From positions 124,001-188,000 of the forward strand of contig CANKBS010000003.1 of NCBI GenBank assembly GCA_947480015.1: 64,000 bases of DNA. Direction: 5' to 3'. The stretch comes from Sphingobacteriaceae bacterium (lineage in GTDB: Bacteria; Bacteroidota; Bacteroidia; B-17B0; Aurantibacillaceae). The notes under the pieces are model-generated. The model searched no databases. It saw nothing but the letters and a program-made list of their open reading frames with translations, and was not told where the DNA came from. This document shows, piece after piece, positions 1-11,116 of the stretch. The position numbers and the translations under genes are program-made. Positions within the stretch are counted from its first letter, which is position 1; every line of letters begins with the position of its first letter.

Positions 1-563
1 TAAAAGAGAACGATAAATTACCTCAGCCCATTATTACGCCAACTACCAAGGCTTCAGAAGGACATGATGAGGATATTAGTCGCGAAGAAATTATAAAACA
101 AGGCATTGTAAGTAAGGAACATTACGAACAACTGGAAAAATTCACATTGGCGCTTTATCAGCGCGGTCAAGAAATTGCCAACAAAATGGGGTTGATTTTA
201 GTGGATACCAAATACGAGTTTGGTTTGTTTGATGGACAAATCTGTTTAATGGATGAAATCCACACACCTGATTCGTCGCGTTATTTTTATAAGGAAGGAT
301 ATGAAGACCGTCAATTGGCTGGTGAAGAACAGAAACAATTAAGTAAAGAATTTGTACGTCGTTGGTTAATTGAAAACGGATTTCAGGGTAAGGACGGTCA
401 GAAAGTACCCGAAATGGGAGTAGCCTGGATTATGGAGATTAGCAACCGTTACATTGAACTATATGAAAAAGTAACCGGCAAACCATTTGTGAAATCAAAT
501 TACGCCAATGTGTTGGCTGATGTGGAAAGTGCTGTGAATGCTGAGTTAATTCGACTTGGCTAA
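1..563 (+). CDS. purC: SAICAR synthase, 3' part (5' end outside window)
   Basis: Phosphoribosylaminoimidazole-succinocarboxamide synthase joins aspartate to CAIR with ATP in de novo purine synthesis, in the cytoplasm. The open frame enters from the window edge (first full codon at position 3) and gives about 186 residues. They include the family stretch ending [11 protein letters not shown] (codons about 57-89), the [12 protein letters not shown] strand, the [11 protein letters not shown] nucleotide/product-binding motif, and a C-terminal helix region. The full family length in Bacteroidota is roughly 310 residues, so the ATP-grasp N-terminal part lies upstream. The in-frame TTG at 147 is internal and is not the start. 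No operon partner is visible downstream. Confidence 0.93.
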   Translation, partial: KENDKLPQPIITPTTKASEGHDEDISREEIIKQGIVSKEHYEQLEKFTLALYQRGQEIANKMGLILVDTKYEFGLFDGQICLMDEIHTPDSSRYFYKEGYEDRQLAGEEQKQLSKEFVRRWLIENGFQGKDGQKVPEMGVAWIMEISNRYIELYEKVTGKPFVKSNYANVLADVESAVNAELIRLG

Positions 564-626
564 ACAATTTCTCAAAGAAGCTTCACTCAGGTTTCAGAAA
601 GAATTCGATTTAATGCTTAATTTATT

Positions 627-1439
627 TTGTTGAAAAAACAGTTTCATATACTTTTTGGTTTTCTACTTTTTGGATCTACTCTATTCAGTCAACTTGCCAT
701 GTGTTCGTGGAATCTTGAAAATTTCGGACGATCTAAATCTGATTCGGCCATACAATTTATTGCTGTCAATTTAAAAGATTTTGATGTGGTGGCTGTGGTT
801 GAAGTGGTAGCTGGTGATGGCGGGGCTCAGGCAGTAGCAAGACTGGCCGACGAACTTAATCGAAAAGGATCAAAATGGGATTACTGTATTAGCGATCCAA
901 CCCTGAGCACACTGGGTAGTACAGAGCGTTATGCTTTTTTATGGAAAACGGCGCGCTTAAAAAAAATGGGTGATGCCGTGCTTGAAAAAAAATACCAAAC
1001 CAGTATTGAACGCGAGCCTTATATAGCCACCTTTGCATTAGGCGACAAGCAGTTTAGCATTGCTGCTTTTCATGCGGTACCTAAAAGCAAACATCCGGAA
1101 ACGGAAATTAAGTATTTGCAGTTCATGCCACAGGAATATCCCGATAAAACCATTTTATTTTGTGGGGACTTTAACTGCTCCGAATCCAATCAGGTATTTA
1201 ACCCCCTTAAGACCATGAATTATCCGCCGGTCTTGGTTCATCAGCGCACCTCATTAAAAATGAAATGCAAGGGCGACACCTGTTTGGCTAACGAATACGA
1301 CAATGTTTTTTATCCTAAACAAAAAATTCAATTTATCGAATCGGGCGTGATCCATTTTTATAAAGGCTTTAGCAGCATGAAAGCCGCCAGAAAGATTTCT
1401 GACCATTTACCGGTTTATTTTAAGTTCTCTTTGAACTGA
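627..1439 (+). CDS. secreted endonuclease/exonuclease/phosphatase (EEP) family protein
   Basis: 270 residues. An N-terminal signal peptide (residues about 1-21, ending LFSQ) is followed by an EEP (DNase I-like) fold. Visible motifs are WNLEN at 28-32 (Asn/metal site), a VVEVV strand with the metal-binding Glu, the CGDFN motif, and the terminal SDHLPV motif with the catalytic Asp-His. These are the expected Mg-dependent phosphodiesterase residues. The substrate (nucleic acid, phospholipid or other phosphoester) cannot be told from sequence. The start is TTG at 627, with a second TTG right after. No ATG lies upstream of the signal peptide, and the next internal Met would remove it. It sits 63 bp after purC. 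Confidence 0.8.
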   Translation: MLKKQFHILFGFLLFGSTLFSQLAMCSWNLENFGRSKSDSAIQFIAVNLKDFDVVAVVEVVAGDGGAQAVARLADELNRKGSKWDYCISDPTLSTLGSTERYAFLWKTARLKKMGDAVLEKKYQTSIEREPYIATFALGDKQFSIAAFHAVPKSKHPETEIKYLQFMPQEYPDKTILFCGDFNCSESNQVFNPLKTMNYPPVLVHQRTSLKMKCKGDTCLANEYDNVFYPKQKIQFIESGVIHFYKGFSSMKAARKISDHLPVYFKFSLN

Positions 1440-1458
1440 GGTTCAAAACATTTTCTTC

Positions 1459-1488
1459 AAAAAAAATCCCCGCCTTTTCGGGCAGGGA
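1459..1488 (-). terminator. intrinsic terminator of pckA
   Basis: Read on the minus strand: TCCCTGCC, a 6-nt loop, GGCGGGGA (one G·U pair), then eight T. It lies 22 bp past the pckA stop and between converging genes. Confidence 0.8.
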
Positions 1489-1510
1489 CCTTTACAAATC
1501 TCAATAAGCA

Positions 1511-3124
1511 TTAAGCCGTCACTTCAACTTTAGGAGCAGCGGCAAGAATTTCTTCATTAGCAGCAGAAGCATACTGTTCGAAGTTTTTCAGGAATGAAGC
1601 AGCTAAATTGCGTGCAACTTTATTGTATTCTGCTTTATCCTTCCAAGCGTTGATTGGTTCCAGAATTTCTGTTGGAACACCGGCACAAGCTTTAGGGAAT
1701 TTTAATTGGAAATAGGGCGTTACACCATATTCGGCTTTGTCTAACTCACCGCTTAATGCAGCAGTAATTAAAGAACGGGTATACGATAATTTGATACGGG
1801 AACCTACACCGTAGGCACCGCCTACCCAGCCGGTATTTAATAACCAAACATTAACTTTATGTTTTTTTAATTTATCACCTAATAATTCAGCGTACTTGGT
1901 TGGATGCAAAGGAAGGAAAGCCTTCCCAAAACATGCCGAGAAAGTTGTGGTAGGTTCTGTAATACCCATTTCGGTACCGGCCACTTTAGCTGTGTAACCG
2001 CTGATGAAATTATACATGGCCTGACCTGGCGTTAATTTAGAAATGGGAGGTAATACTCCAAATGCATCACAGGTTAAAAAGAAAATATTTTTAGGAATAT
2101 CGCCTATTGCCGGAGTTACTGCATTATCAATGTAATTGGCAGGATAACTTACGCGGGTGTTTTCTGTTCTGCTGATATTTGCATAATCTACAGTGCTTGT
2201 ACCATCGTAGAAACCAATGTTTTCTAATAATGATCCGAATTTAATAGCTGAGAAAATTTGTGGTTCTTTTTCAGCCGTCAGGTCTACACATTTTGCGTAG
2301 CAACCACCTTCAAAATTAAACACGCCTTTGTCACTCCAACCATGCTCATCGTCACCGATTAATTTTCTACCCGGATCAGCACTTAATGTTGTTTTACCGG
2401 TTCCTGATAAACCGAAGAAAATAGCGGTATCGCCATCTTTACCAATGTTAGCAGAACAGTGCATGCTTAATACTTTTTTCTCGTGTGGTAAAATATAATT
2501 TAAAACAGAGAAAATTGATTTTTTAATTTCACCGGTATACGCGGTACCACCGATAAGAATAATTTTTTTAGTAAAATCAAGAATGGCGAAATTATGCTGA
2601 CGGGTACCGTCGATCTTAGGATCCGCTTTAAAACCAGGCGCATTAATAATCAACCATTCGTGTTGGAAGGTTTTAATTTCTTCAACGGTTGGGCGTAAAA
2701 ATAAATTATAAGCAAATAAATTACTCCATGATAATTCGTTTACGACACGAATGTTAATGCGGTAGGTTGGATCGGCACAAGCATAAGCATCGCGCACCCA
2801 AATTTCTTTACCACCCAAATAAGCCAACATGCGGTTGTGTAGAGCATCAAATTTATCCGAATCAAAACGATTGTTTACATCGCCCCACCAAACACTGTCT
2901 TTGGTTTTTTCGTCATACACTACATATTTATCTTTAGGAGAACGACCGGTGAATTCACCCGTGTCAATGGCTAAAGCGCCAACATCCGTTAAAACTCCTT
3001 CTCCTCTTACAATACACTCTTCTACTAACTCGCTAGGGTGAAGATTCCAGTACGCCATATCTACATTTGAAAGGCCAAGTTGAGCAACCGAAGCATTTTC
3101 TGCTTTAATTCCAATTTCGTTCAT
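1511..3124 (-). CDS. pckA: phosphoenolpyruvate carboxykinase (ATP)
   Basis: Converts oxaloacetate + ATP to phosphoenolpyruvate + CO2 + ADP, the entry step of gluconeogenesis in the cytoplasm. 537 residues, the normal length for the ATP-dependent family. Visible motifs are RSPKDKY (61-67, substrate side), the P-loop GLSGTGKTT (238-246), the kinase-2 motif GDDEHGW (257-263) carrying the metal-binding Asp, and the adenine-side RTENTRVSYP segment. The ATG at 3124 is preceded by a -7 box (3149-3156), and a terminator follows the stop. It appears monocistronic. Confidence 0.97.
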   Translation of the reverse strand: MNEIGIKAENASVAQLGLSNVDMAYWNLHPSELVEECIVRGEGVLTDVGALAIDTGEFTGRSPKDKYVVYDEKTKDSVWWGDVNNRFDSDKFDALHNRMLAYLGGKEIWVRDAYACADPTYRINIRVVNELSWSNLFAYNLFLRPTVEEIKTFQHEWLIINAPGFKADPKIDGTRQHNFAILDFTKKIILIGGTAYTGEIKKSIFSVLNYILPHEKKVLSMHCSANIGKDGDTAIFFGLSGTGKTTLSADPGRKLIGDDEHGWSDKGVFNFEGGCYAKCVDLTAEKEPQIFSAIKFGSLLENIGFYDGTSTVDYANISRTENTRVSYPANYIDNAVTPAIGDIPKNIFFLTCDAFGVLPPISKLTPGQAMYNFISGYTAKVAGTEMGITEPTTTFSACFGKAFLPLHPTKYAELLGDKLKKHKVNVWLLNTGWVGGAYGVGSRIKLSYTRSLITAALSGELDKAEYGVTPYFQLKFPKACAGVPTEILEPINAWKDKAEYNKVARNLAASFLKNFEQYASAANEEILAAAPKVEVTA

Positions 3125-3148
3125 TCTTTATAATAAGTTTATAGTACG

Positions 3149-3156
3149 CAAAAGTA
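3149..3156 (-). promoter_or_regulatory. predicted -7 promoter box of pckA
   Basis: TACTTTTG on the minus strand fits the Bacteroidota TAnnTTTG consensus and lies 24 bp before the pckA ATG. It directly abuts the terminator hairpin of the gene upstream. I found no clear TTG at the -33 distance. Confidence 0.45.
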
Positions 3157-3157
3157 C

Positions 3158-3188
3158 AAAAAAAACCGGTCTTTATGGGACCGTTTTT
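3158..3188 (-). terminator. intrinsic terminator after the lipoprotein gene at 3206
   Basis: Read on the minus strand: AACGGTC, loop, GACCGGTT with one bulged base, then a T run. It ends the 3206-3583 gene just before the pckA promoter. Confidence 0.65.
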
Positions 3189-3205
3189 GCACAATTTTAT
3201 TTTTT

Positions 3206-3583
3206 TTATCTTATTGATAATGAGGTGAGTTGGCCCTCTTTAACAATACTTTTCAACTGGTTAATAAATTGTGTTTTTTTCTTGCCTTTGAGTTCTTTTA
3301 ATGGTAAACAAAGTCGTGTTTCACCCTCACGGCCAATGTTTTTAGAAGTGTATTTAAGCTTATTCTTTTCGATAAGTTCGGTTACTTTGGTAAAAGTGGT
3401 TCCGTCTATTCCTGAACCATAACTACCAAACGACACTTCAACAGCACAGGTCTGATCGGTTACTCCTTTATATACACATGCTTCTTTGGTTGGTTGCGGG
3501 TCTTTTGGATTCACTACCTGGGCTTTGCAGGATAATAAAACAAATACAAATAATGCGGTGACTAAAATTTCAATACGTTTCAT
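3206..3583 (-). CDS. small lipoprotein of unknown function
   Basis: 125 residues. The N-terminus (MKRIEILVTALFVFVLLSC) is a signal peptide ending in the lipobox LLSC with the lipidated Cys at about 19, so the mature protein should be membrane-anchored. The remainder has three more Cys, with no motif I recognise. The C-terminal half (KGKKKTQFINQLKSIVKEG) looks helical and basic. The mature part begins with a Pro-rich linker. The gene lies 72 bp downstream of the DUF423 gene on the same strand and is followed by its own terminator. Function is unknown. Confidence 0.7.
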   Translation of the reverse strand: MKRIEILVTALFVFVLLSCKAQVVNPKDPQPTKEACVYKGVTDQTCAVEVSFGSYGSGIDGTTFTKVTELIEKNKLKYTSKNIGREGETRLCLPLKELKGKKKTQFINQLKSIVKEGQLTSLSIR

Positions 3584-3655
3584 AATTTAAAGGTTTAAAT
3601 GTTGAATTTAATAGATTATCTCTTCTTAAGCAAAAGTCATTCCTTAATTTCCTTC

Positions 3656-4063
3656 TTAACTTTTTTTGTAGACCGAATAGCTTAAACACAGCCAACCGGC
3701 TACAAAACAAAGGCCACCCAATGGCGTAACCGGACCGAGGAACTTCAGCCACTCGGCCCCTATTAAATTACGGGTGCATAAAAAATAAAGTGAACCGCTG
3801 AATAAAAGAATACCGATAAAAAATAAATTATAGGCGTAGTTCAAAAACTTAGATTGGTAATTATTTTTTAAAAGTACAATGGCGAACATGGCTAAGGCAT
3901 GATACATCTGGTATTTAACAGCCGTATCAAATCCATTTAATTGATCGGTTGTAATAAGTCCGCTTGGCAATTGATTTTTTAAAGCGTGTGCTCCTAGCGC
4001 TCCTAATGCCACGGCAATGGCACCAAGTAAACCAATGGTAATAAATTGTTTTGGAAGCTTCAT
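3656..4063 (-). CDS. DUF423 family membrane protein
   Basis: 135 residues with four hydrophobic segments (about 8-28, 53-67, 73-92, 105-125), matching the small DUF423/YgdD family of inner-membrane proteins. The family hallmark is seen near the N-terminus: GALGAHALK at about 21-29, followed by FDTAVKYQMYHALA around 46-59. The molecular function of the family is not established. It follows a TPR-like lipoprotein gene by 30 bp, so the two may be cotranscribed. Confidence 0.82.
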   Translation of the reverse strand: MKLPKQFITIGLLGAIAVALGALGAHALKNQLPSGLITTDQLNGFDTAVKYQMYHALAMFAIVLLKNNYQSKFLNYAYNLFFIGILLFSGSLYFLCTRNLIGAEWLKFLGPVTPLGGLCFVAGWLCLSYSVYKKS

Positions 4064-4093
4064 ATTTTAATTTTAAAGGTATTAAATAAACAG

Positions 4094-4699
4094 CTACTTC
4101 GTTTTTTTCTTTTTGGTCAGTTCACGCATTATCTCGTCATCGCTTTTACCAATAAAACGAATGGCCCCTTTGGCACTGGAAGCCCAATCGCTTTTAGGAT
4201 ATTCATCTATTATTTTTTGATAAATTTTTCTGGCTTCCTCTTCGTTGTTTAAATAACCCGGTTCATCGTAAAGTTGCGCCAATAAAAACAAAGCCGCAGC
4301 ACGATTTTTAAAAGCAGGGTAATCGTCAATGCATTTATCTAAAACCAATTTAGCTTGTGGCAGGTTATTGATGGCGCGGGCCACCTGTGCTGTTTTAATT
4401 AAATAAACCGGTGATAAACTGTCGCTGTTACAATAATAGGCAAAGTCGGTAAATGCAATAATGGCCTTCTGTGCCGAAGGAATATCAATTTCGGTTTGAA
4501 GCAATAAAATGCTATCCAGGCGTCTGGCTTCTTTTGCTAGATTTTTGCAGTCGCCAATATAATTTTTCGGCGAACGTGTTGCACGATCTGTGTTAGGCTT
4601 TGAATTAGTCGACTGCGAGGCCACAGGTGGTTCAGATTTGCAAGAAAATAAAAATGAAAGGAGGATGACTAAACTAGAAGCCGAAATTTTTTTGTGCAT
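4094..4699 (-). CDS. TPR-like lipoprotein
   Basis: About 201 residues from the Met at 4699; an in-frame Met at 4711 is an alternative. The signal peptide ends at lipobox FLFSC, so the protein should be lipidated. A Ser/Thr-rich linker follows, then helical repeats: AYYCNSDSLSPVYLIKTAQVARAINN, LPQAKLVLDKCI and AALFLLAQLYDEP. The last of these leads into EEARKIYQKIIDEYPKS, a good TPR helix pair. The architecture resembles BamD/YbgF-like outer-membrane-associated helical proteins, but no specific family is identifiable. It lies 32 bp downstream of def on the same strand. Confidence 0.7.
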   Translation of the reverse strand: MHKKISASSLVILLSFLFSCKSEPPVASQSTNSKPNTDRATRSPKNYIGDCKNLAKEARRLDSILLLQTEIDIPSAQKAIIAFTDFAYYCNSDSLSPVYLIKTAQVARAINNLPQAKLVLDKCIDDYPAFKNRAAALFLLAQLYDEPGYLNNEEEARKIYQKIIDEYPKSDWASSAKGAIRFIGKSDDEIMRELTKKKKTK

Positions 4700-4731
4700 T
4701 GATCCGATCATCTTTCGTTTAAGGAACTTTG

Positions 4732-5340
4732 TTATTTTTTTGGTTTATAAACCTTTATCTTGTAATCAGCCGAAATTTTACCTTTAGAAATGTCGGCTAA
4801 TTTTCCTGCAATCATTTTACGTTTAAATGGACTGATTTTATCGGTAAACAGAATGCCGTTAATATGATCGTATTCATGTTGAATCACACGTGCAATAACG
4901 CCGGTAAACGTGTCCTTGTGCTTTTTAAATTTTTCATCTACATATTCAAGCACCACTTCAGGTTTACGCAACACATCTTCTCTAATTTTAGGAATGCTTA
5001 AACAGCCTTCATTAAATTTCCATTCAGAGCCTTCTTCGCTAACAACACGGGCATTGATAAAAACACGTTTAAATGCTTCTAGTTCCTTTCTTTCTTCGGC
5101 TGTAAACTCCTCGTCTTCGTCCTCATCATCTTCATCCACTTCTGCAAAAGGATGGGTATCTACAATAAACAAACGAATGGCTTTACCTACTTGAGGAGCG
5201 GCTAAGCCAACACCCTTTGCCTTGTACATGGTTTCAAACATGTCTTTAATCAATTGATCAAGATCTTCATAATTCTTGTCTATATCCTCACCCATTTTTC
5301 TTAATACAGGGTCGCCGTAAACAACTATTGGTAATATCAT
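4732..5340 (-). CDS. def: peptide deformylase
   Basis: Removes the formyl group from the N-terminal Met of nascent proteins; an Fe/Zn hydrolase acting at the ribosome. 202 residues carry the three family motifs: GVGLAAPQ (43-50), EGCLS with metal ligand Cys113 (111-115), and QHEYDH with His155, catalytic Glu156 and His159. An unusual acidic stretch, residues about 66-79 (mostly Asp/Glu), sits between motifs 1 and 2, making the protein longer than the usual 170-190 residues. The gene is 69 bp downstream of guaB on the same strand. Confidence 0.96.
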   Translation of the reverse strand: MILPIVVYGDPVLRKMGEDIDKNYEDLDQLIKDMFETMYKAKGVGLAAPQVGKAIRLFIVDTHPFAEVDEDDEDEDEEFTAEERKELEAFKRVFINARVVSEEGSEWKFNEGCLSIPKIREDVLRKPEVVLEYVDEKFKKHKDTFTGVIARVIQHEYDHINGILFTDKISPFKRKMIAGKLADISKGKISADYKIKVYKPKK

Positions 5341-5409
5341 ATCTATTAATTCAATTAAATCGGAATTCAGTTTTAATTTTAGTGAATCCCATTTGTCATT
5401 CTACAATTC

Positions 5410-6942
<1,533 letters not shown>

Positions 6943-7026
6943 CTATGGCTATCTGCTTTCAGGCTTAGGCTTTTGAGGCCGAGACTTAGTGTTTTTTAAC
7001 AGGCCTAAGTCCTAAAATAAAGGCAT

Positions 7027-7068
7027 AAAAAAAGCCACCCGGAAAATCTCCAAAATCCTGCGGCGGCT
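7027..7068 (-). terminator. intrinsic terminator of the two-component operon
   Basis: Read on the minus strand: AGCCGCC pairs with GGTGGCT (one G·U pair) across a loop of about 22 nt, followed by seven T. The long loop makes it weaker than the others in the window. Confidence 0.6.
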
Positions 7069-7223
7069 AATTTTTTTTTGTTTAACTAAACAAAACCTTT
7101 ATAAAGAACGTAGTGTAAAATTAGTTCTGTTTTTATGGTTTTATCCGGCATTCAAATAAGTGGTTTGCTTTGATTTATAAGTGGTGTCTATTAGTAATTG
7201 CTTGTGGAAAAGAGTTAGGCGGA

Positions 7224-7970
7224 TTATTTATTGAGTTTTTCCATAAAAGCTTCTTTTTTCCGTCGTGAGATTTCAATTTTTGAACCATCGCTCATAATGG
7301 CATAACCGCCATCTTCTTTTAAAAAGCGTACCACATGATTCATATTAATGAGGTGATGGTGATGCACACGAATAAAATCACCTTCCGGAAGAAGGTCCTC
7401 ATAGTGTTTTAGGCCCGCGCTGATCATTAGTTTACGTTTATCGTTGAGATAAAAATTGGTATAACTGCCATCGGCTTCACAGCGGATGATGTCTTTTATG
7501 TTCACAATTTCGTAGGCATTACCTGTTGGAAGGGTGATTTTTTGGGGCACTTCATCGGCACGTTTTAAATGTTGAACCAAAAATTCGAGGTTAGCCATAT
7601 TTGGAACCGCGCTTTTCTTTTTTACGACTTTATCTACGGCCGCTTTTAATTCTTCAATGTCGATTGGTTTTAAAAGATAATCGCAGGCGCTGTATTTAAA
7701 AGCTTTAATGGCATGCTGATCGCTGGCAGTAGCAAAAATAAGTTCAAACTTATGTCCGAAAACTTTTTCCAACAAATCAAAGCCGCTTCCATCGGGCATG
7801 CTAATATCCAGAAAAACCAATTCGGGATTTAAACTTTCGATGAGTTGAACACCCTCTTTTACATTTTTTGCTAGGCCAATAACGCTTAATTCCGGGCAAT
7901 TTTTTTCGATGATGGCGGCCAGCATCTCGCGGCTCTTTTGCTCATCTTCTATTATCACTGTTTTAATCAT
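7224..7970 (-). CDS. LytTR-type response regulator
   Basis: 248 residues. The N-terminal receiver domain (about 1-120) has the acidic pair EDE at 8-10, phospho-acceptor Asp55 in LVFLDISMPDGSG, and the C-terminal CDYLLKPID lysine motif. After a linker (KRADEVPQ) comes a LytTR DNA-binding domain (about 140-245) with IIRCEADGSYTNFYL, FIRVHHHHLINMNHV and the closing DGSKIEISRRKKEAF motif. It probably binds promoter repeats when phosphorylated by the kinase encoded 6 bp upstream. No target can be deduced; neighbouring genes carry no obvious LytTR half-sites. Confidence 0.93.
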   Translation of the reverse strand: MIKTVIIEDEQKSREMLAAIIEKNCPELSVIGLAKNVKEGVQLIESLNPELVFLDISMPDGSGFDLLEKVFGHKFELIFATASDQHAIKAFKYSACDYLLKPIDIEELKAAVDKVVKKKSAVPNMANLEFLVQHLKRADEVPQKITLPTGNAYEIVNIKDIIRCEADGSYTNFYLNDKRKLMISAGLKHYEDLLPEGDFIRVHHHHLINMNHVVRFLKEDGGYAIMSDGSKIEISRRKKEAFMEKLNK

Positions 7971-7976
7971 AAAATT

Positions 7977-10900
7977 TTATCCGTTTAATGGCACAAAAAG
8001 TTCAACTTTGGTTCCTAGCGATTCGTGTTTATCATCTTCCAAATCAGTGATGGTGACACTTAATCGCGAATTATTGATTTCATTCAAAATTTTCAAACGA
8101 TCTTCTGTTATTTTCATTCCTAAAGATTTGTACTTTTTAAATGGCATGGTATGTTTTATTTCGGAGGCTTTTTTTCTACCAATACCATTATCCATAATAG
8201 TACATATTAAAAAATTATTCTCACAATTTAACTTTATGGTCAATTTACCTTTCACCGGTTTTGGATTAAGGCCATGCAGTATGGCATTCTCAACGTAAGG
8301 TTGCATAAGCAATGGTGGCATAATGTCATAATCCACGTCAACGCTTTTATCAATAATTATCTCGTAATCAAATTTTTCCTCAAAACGCATTTGTTCTAAC
8401 TCCAGGTATAATTTTAAGGCTTCAAGGTCGTCACCTACAGTAACCGTAGGCTTTTCGGAGTTATTCAAAATGATACGTACCAAACGTGCAAATTTATTGA
8501 GGTATTTGATGGCTTCATCACTTTGAGCATGGAAAATATAATGTTGAATAGAATTAAGCGAATTAAAAATAAAATGTGGATTCATTTGGGAACGTAAGGC
8601 TTTTAATTCTATTTTACTCATCTCCACTTTACGTTCAAAATCGAGTTTTTGTTGCTTTTTGATATTGTATATACGCAGCATAAAAATGGTATAAATGACG
8701 GAAAAAACAAACAAGGCACTCAATAAAATAAACCACCAGGTTTGGTAATAAGGTTGTTTGATACTGAAACTAAACGTGGTTTCTTTTGAATTCCAAATCC
8801 CTTCATTGTTACACGACCTTACTTTAAAAGTATATTTACCCGGAGCTAAATTGGTGTACTTGCTGTAATCCTCAGCACTAGAAGGACTCCAGTCTTTATC
8901 CTGAGAAAGGCCTTCGAGTTTTTTCTGATACATAACCTTATCCGGATTGGTAAAACAAATGCCACGGTAATAAAAAGAAATGGTATTATGATCACTTGGG
9001 AGTTCAACACCGTTTTGAATGAGGGTGTCTTCATTACGCAATTTTATATTTTGTATGAGGGTAATATTTTCGAGGGTGTTTTTTCTGAAATTAAACGGTT
9101 GATGTTTAATTAATCCGCTAACCGTTCCAAACCAAAGCGTGCCATCTTTATCTTCCCAAATCCCACCTGTATTGCACTCAACCCCGGTAAACCCTTCTTT
9201 TAGTCCGTAGGAACTTAATTCGATTTTAGCGTTGTTTAAATACTTTTCCAGATTAAGTTTATTAATACCTTGGTTGGTACCCATCCACAGGGATTTAGTA
9301 TCTTTTGTAAATTCGATAGAATAAATAAGCTCAGAATTCAAACCATCTTCATCGGTTATTTTTTTTATGGTTTTGGTGTTTAGATTTATCACTAACAAGC
9401 CATTAAGGGAGGCTGCAAAAATTTGATGGTTAATGTATTTCAGTGTAAAAAACGTTTCTTCATTCAAGTGCCATTGCGTTGATAAATTAACAAGACCCTC
9501 GGCATTCAATTTAAAAAGTCCGGCTTTAAATGTTCCAATGTATAAATTATGCTCCTTGTCTTCACAAAAGCCATACACGCCAAAATCTAATTTTGATTCG
9601 ATTGGATAAAATTTAGTTTCCAGTTTAGACCCTTTCCATTTGAGTGAGGCAAAGCCGTTGGTACCACCTACCCATAGGGTATGATCGCTACTTTGAAAAA
9701 GCACATCGTATGAACCACGAAACCCTTCGGGTAACTTTAGAGAATGGAATTTTTCGTTTTTGAATTCACTTAAATCTTCTGCAGTAGCAAATATCAGGCG
9801 ACCTTCCTTTGTTTCAAGACCGGCCTTAATGTTTGAATTACTTAGTCCGTCTTTTAAGCTATAATGTTTAAAATAATTTTCCGACCCTCTGTATATTCCC
9901 GAATTTTGTGAAGTCACCCAAAGTTCACCTGTTTTATCGCGAAAAATCTGATAGACAAAAGCCGTTCCTAATCCCTGCACTTTTTCAAAGGTTGAAAAAG
10001 AATTGTCGTGATAACGGTACAAGCCACTATGCGTACCTAACCAAATATTATCTTCGCGGTCTTGCGAAATACATTGAACTTGATTGGAGTTATTATCGGA
10101 ATTTATATTGTAGTAGCTAAACTCAAAGCCATTAAAACGCAGCAAACCGCTTTGTGAGCCAACCCACAAGCATTCATTGTCTTGGCTTACGAGTGATGTG
10201 ATGGCTTCGTCAATGAGTCCGCTTTCGATGAAGTAATTGGTGAATTTTTGGGTATTAAAATTGTATAGGCTTAAACCCTTGGTAGTACCAATAACCAGGT
10301 AATTTCTAAATTTTGTAATACAGGTTACCTGATTAGAAACCAAACCTTTTGATACATCTAAAATCTTAAAAGTATTGTGCCCGTAAAGGATCAATCCTTT
10401 GTCCGTTCCTATGTAAATAAGTGTTGAATCGGGATGAAAAAGGTAATTAATCTTATAGTTATCGAGTTTTTTAACGTGGCTAATTTTATCATTTCTAAAC
10501 ATATACAAACCATTGCTCGTGCCAATGTATATGGCATGATGATGGCCTTTACAAAAGGAGGTGATGCGGGGCGATTCAAGACCATCTTGTTTGGTATAAT
10601 TGGTAAACGTATGACCATTAAAAACGCTTAAGCCATTATTGGTGCCAACAAAAAGGCGACCGTCATTATCGGCGCTAATGGCATTCACATTATGATCAAT
10701 GAGTCCGTTTTTACGATTATAATTTAAAAATTGTTTGCCATCAAAACGGCTTAAACCTCCAAACCCGCCAATCCACAAATAACCGTTACTATCTTGATAC
10801 GTGCAAGAAACTTGCACAAAGGGCAGCCCACTTTCGACACTGTAATTTTTAAAAAAATATTGCTGTGCGCTACCAAAAAGACAGCTAATGAGAAAAACAA

Positions 10901-10985
10901 AAACGACTATTTTATGATTGATTGAAATGGTAAATATAGTTGTAAGGTGAACAAACTTAGTTCTAAAGTAAGCTTTAAACTTCAA
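7977..10985 (-). CDS. two-component regulator propeller histidine kinase (LytS-type)
   Basis: 1002 residues. A signal/anchor segment (about 24-42) is followed by a large periplasmic beta-propeller built from repeats of the form GLSRFDGKxF...W(I/V)GTxxGL (about 45-680). Next come a Y_Y_Y domain (LAPGKYTFKVRSCNNEG), a transmembrane segment (WWFILLSALFVFSVIYTIFML), and a His_kinase domain with NPHFIFNSL, phospho-acceptor His804. The HATPase domain has ENAILHGLNP and DNGIGRKKA. It is not a hybrid: no receiver or AraC domain is fused, and the partner regulator is the next gene, 6 bp downstream. The propeller/Y_Y_Y class often senses extracellular ligands such as glycans. No transport or glycan genes adjoin, so the ligand is unknown. 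Confidence 0.93.
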   Translation of the reverse strand: MKFKAYFRTKFVHLTTIFTISINHKIVVFVFLISCLFGSAQQYFFKNYSVESGLPFVQVSCTYQDSNGYLWIGGFGGLSRFDGKQFLNYNRKNGLIDHNVNAISADNDGRLFVGTNNGLSVFNGHTFTNYTKQDGLESPRITSFCKGHHHAIYIGTSNGLYMFRNDKISHVKKLDNYKINYLFHPDSTLIYIGTDKGLILYGHNTFKILDVSKGLVSNQVTCITKFRNYLVIGTTKGLSLYNFNTQKFTNYFIESGLIDEAITSLVSQDNECLWVGSQSGLLRFNGFEFSYYNINSDNNSNQVQCISQDREDNIWLGTHSGLYRYHDNSFSTFEKVQGLGTAFVYQIFRDKTGELWVTSQNSGIYRGSENYFKHYSLKDGLSNSNIKAGLETKEGRLIFATAEDLSEFKNEKFHSLKLPEGFRGSYDVLFQSSDHTLWVGGTNGFASLKWKGSKLETKFYPIESKLDFGVYGFCEDKEHNLYIGTFKAGLFKLNAEGLVNLSTQWHLNEETFFTLKYINHQIFAASLNGLLVINLNTKTIKKITDEDGLNSELIYSIEFTKDTKSLWMGTNQGINKLNLEKYLNNAKIELSSYGLKEGFTGVECNTGGIWEDKDGTLWFGTVSGLIKHQPFNFRKNTLENITLIQNIKLRNEDTLIQNGVELPSDHNTISFYYRGICFTNPDKVMYQKKLEGLSQDKDWSPSSAEDYSKYTNLAPGKYTFKVRSCNNEGIWNSKETTFSFSIKQPYYQTWWFILLSALFVFSVIYTIFMLRIYNIKKQQKLDFERKVEMSKIELKALRSQMNPHFIFNSLNSIQHYIFHAQSDEAIKYLNKFARLVRIILNNSEKPTVTVGDDLEALKLYLELEQMRFEEKFDYEIIIDKSVDVDYDIMPPLLMQPYVENAILHGLNPKPVKGKLTIKLNCENNFLICTIMDNGIGRKKASEIKHTMPFKKYKSLGMKITEDRLKILNEINNSRLSVTITDLEDDKHESLGTKVELFVPLNG

Positions 10986-11116
10986 AATTAAAAAGCATTT
11001 AATAAATGGTCGTATTTTTCAGTTAATTGGCGAGCCACACGGCAGGCTGCTAAATGTTTAGGTAAAGCGAAAAAAAATCAATCCCCATTATATTAAACAT
11101 TTTTGGCACACACCTG

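Noticed and set aside
2829-3041. Plus-strand ORF inside pckA
   Set aside because: Antisense shadow of a strongly conserved gene; no own motif or start signal.
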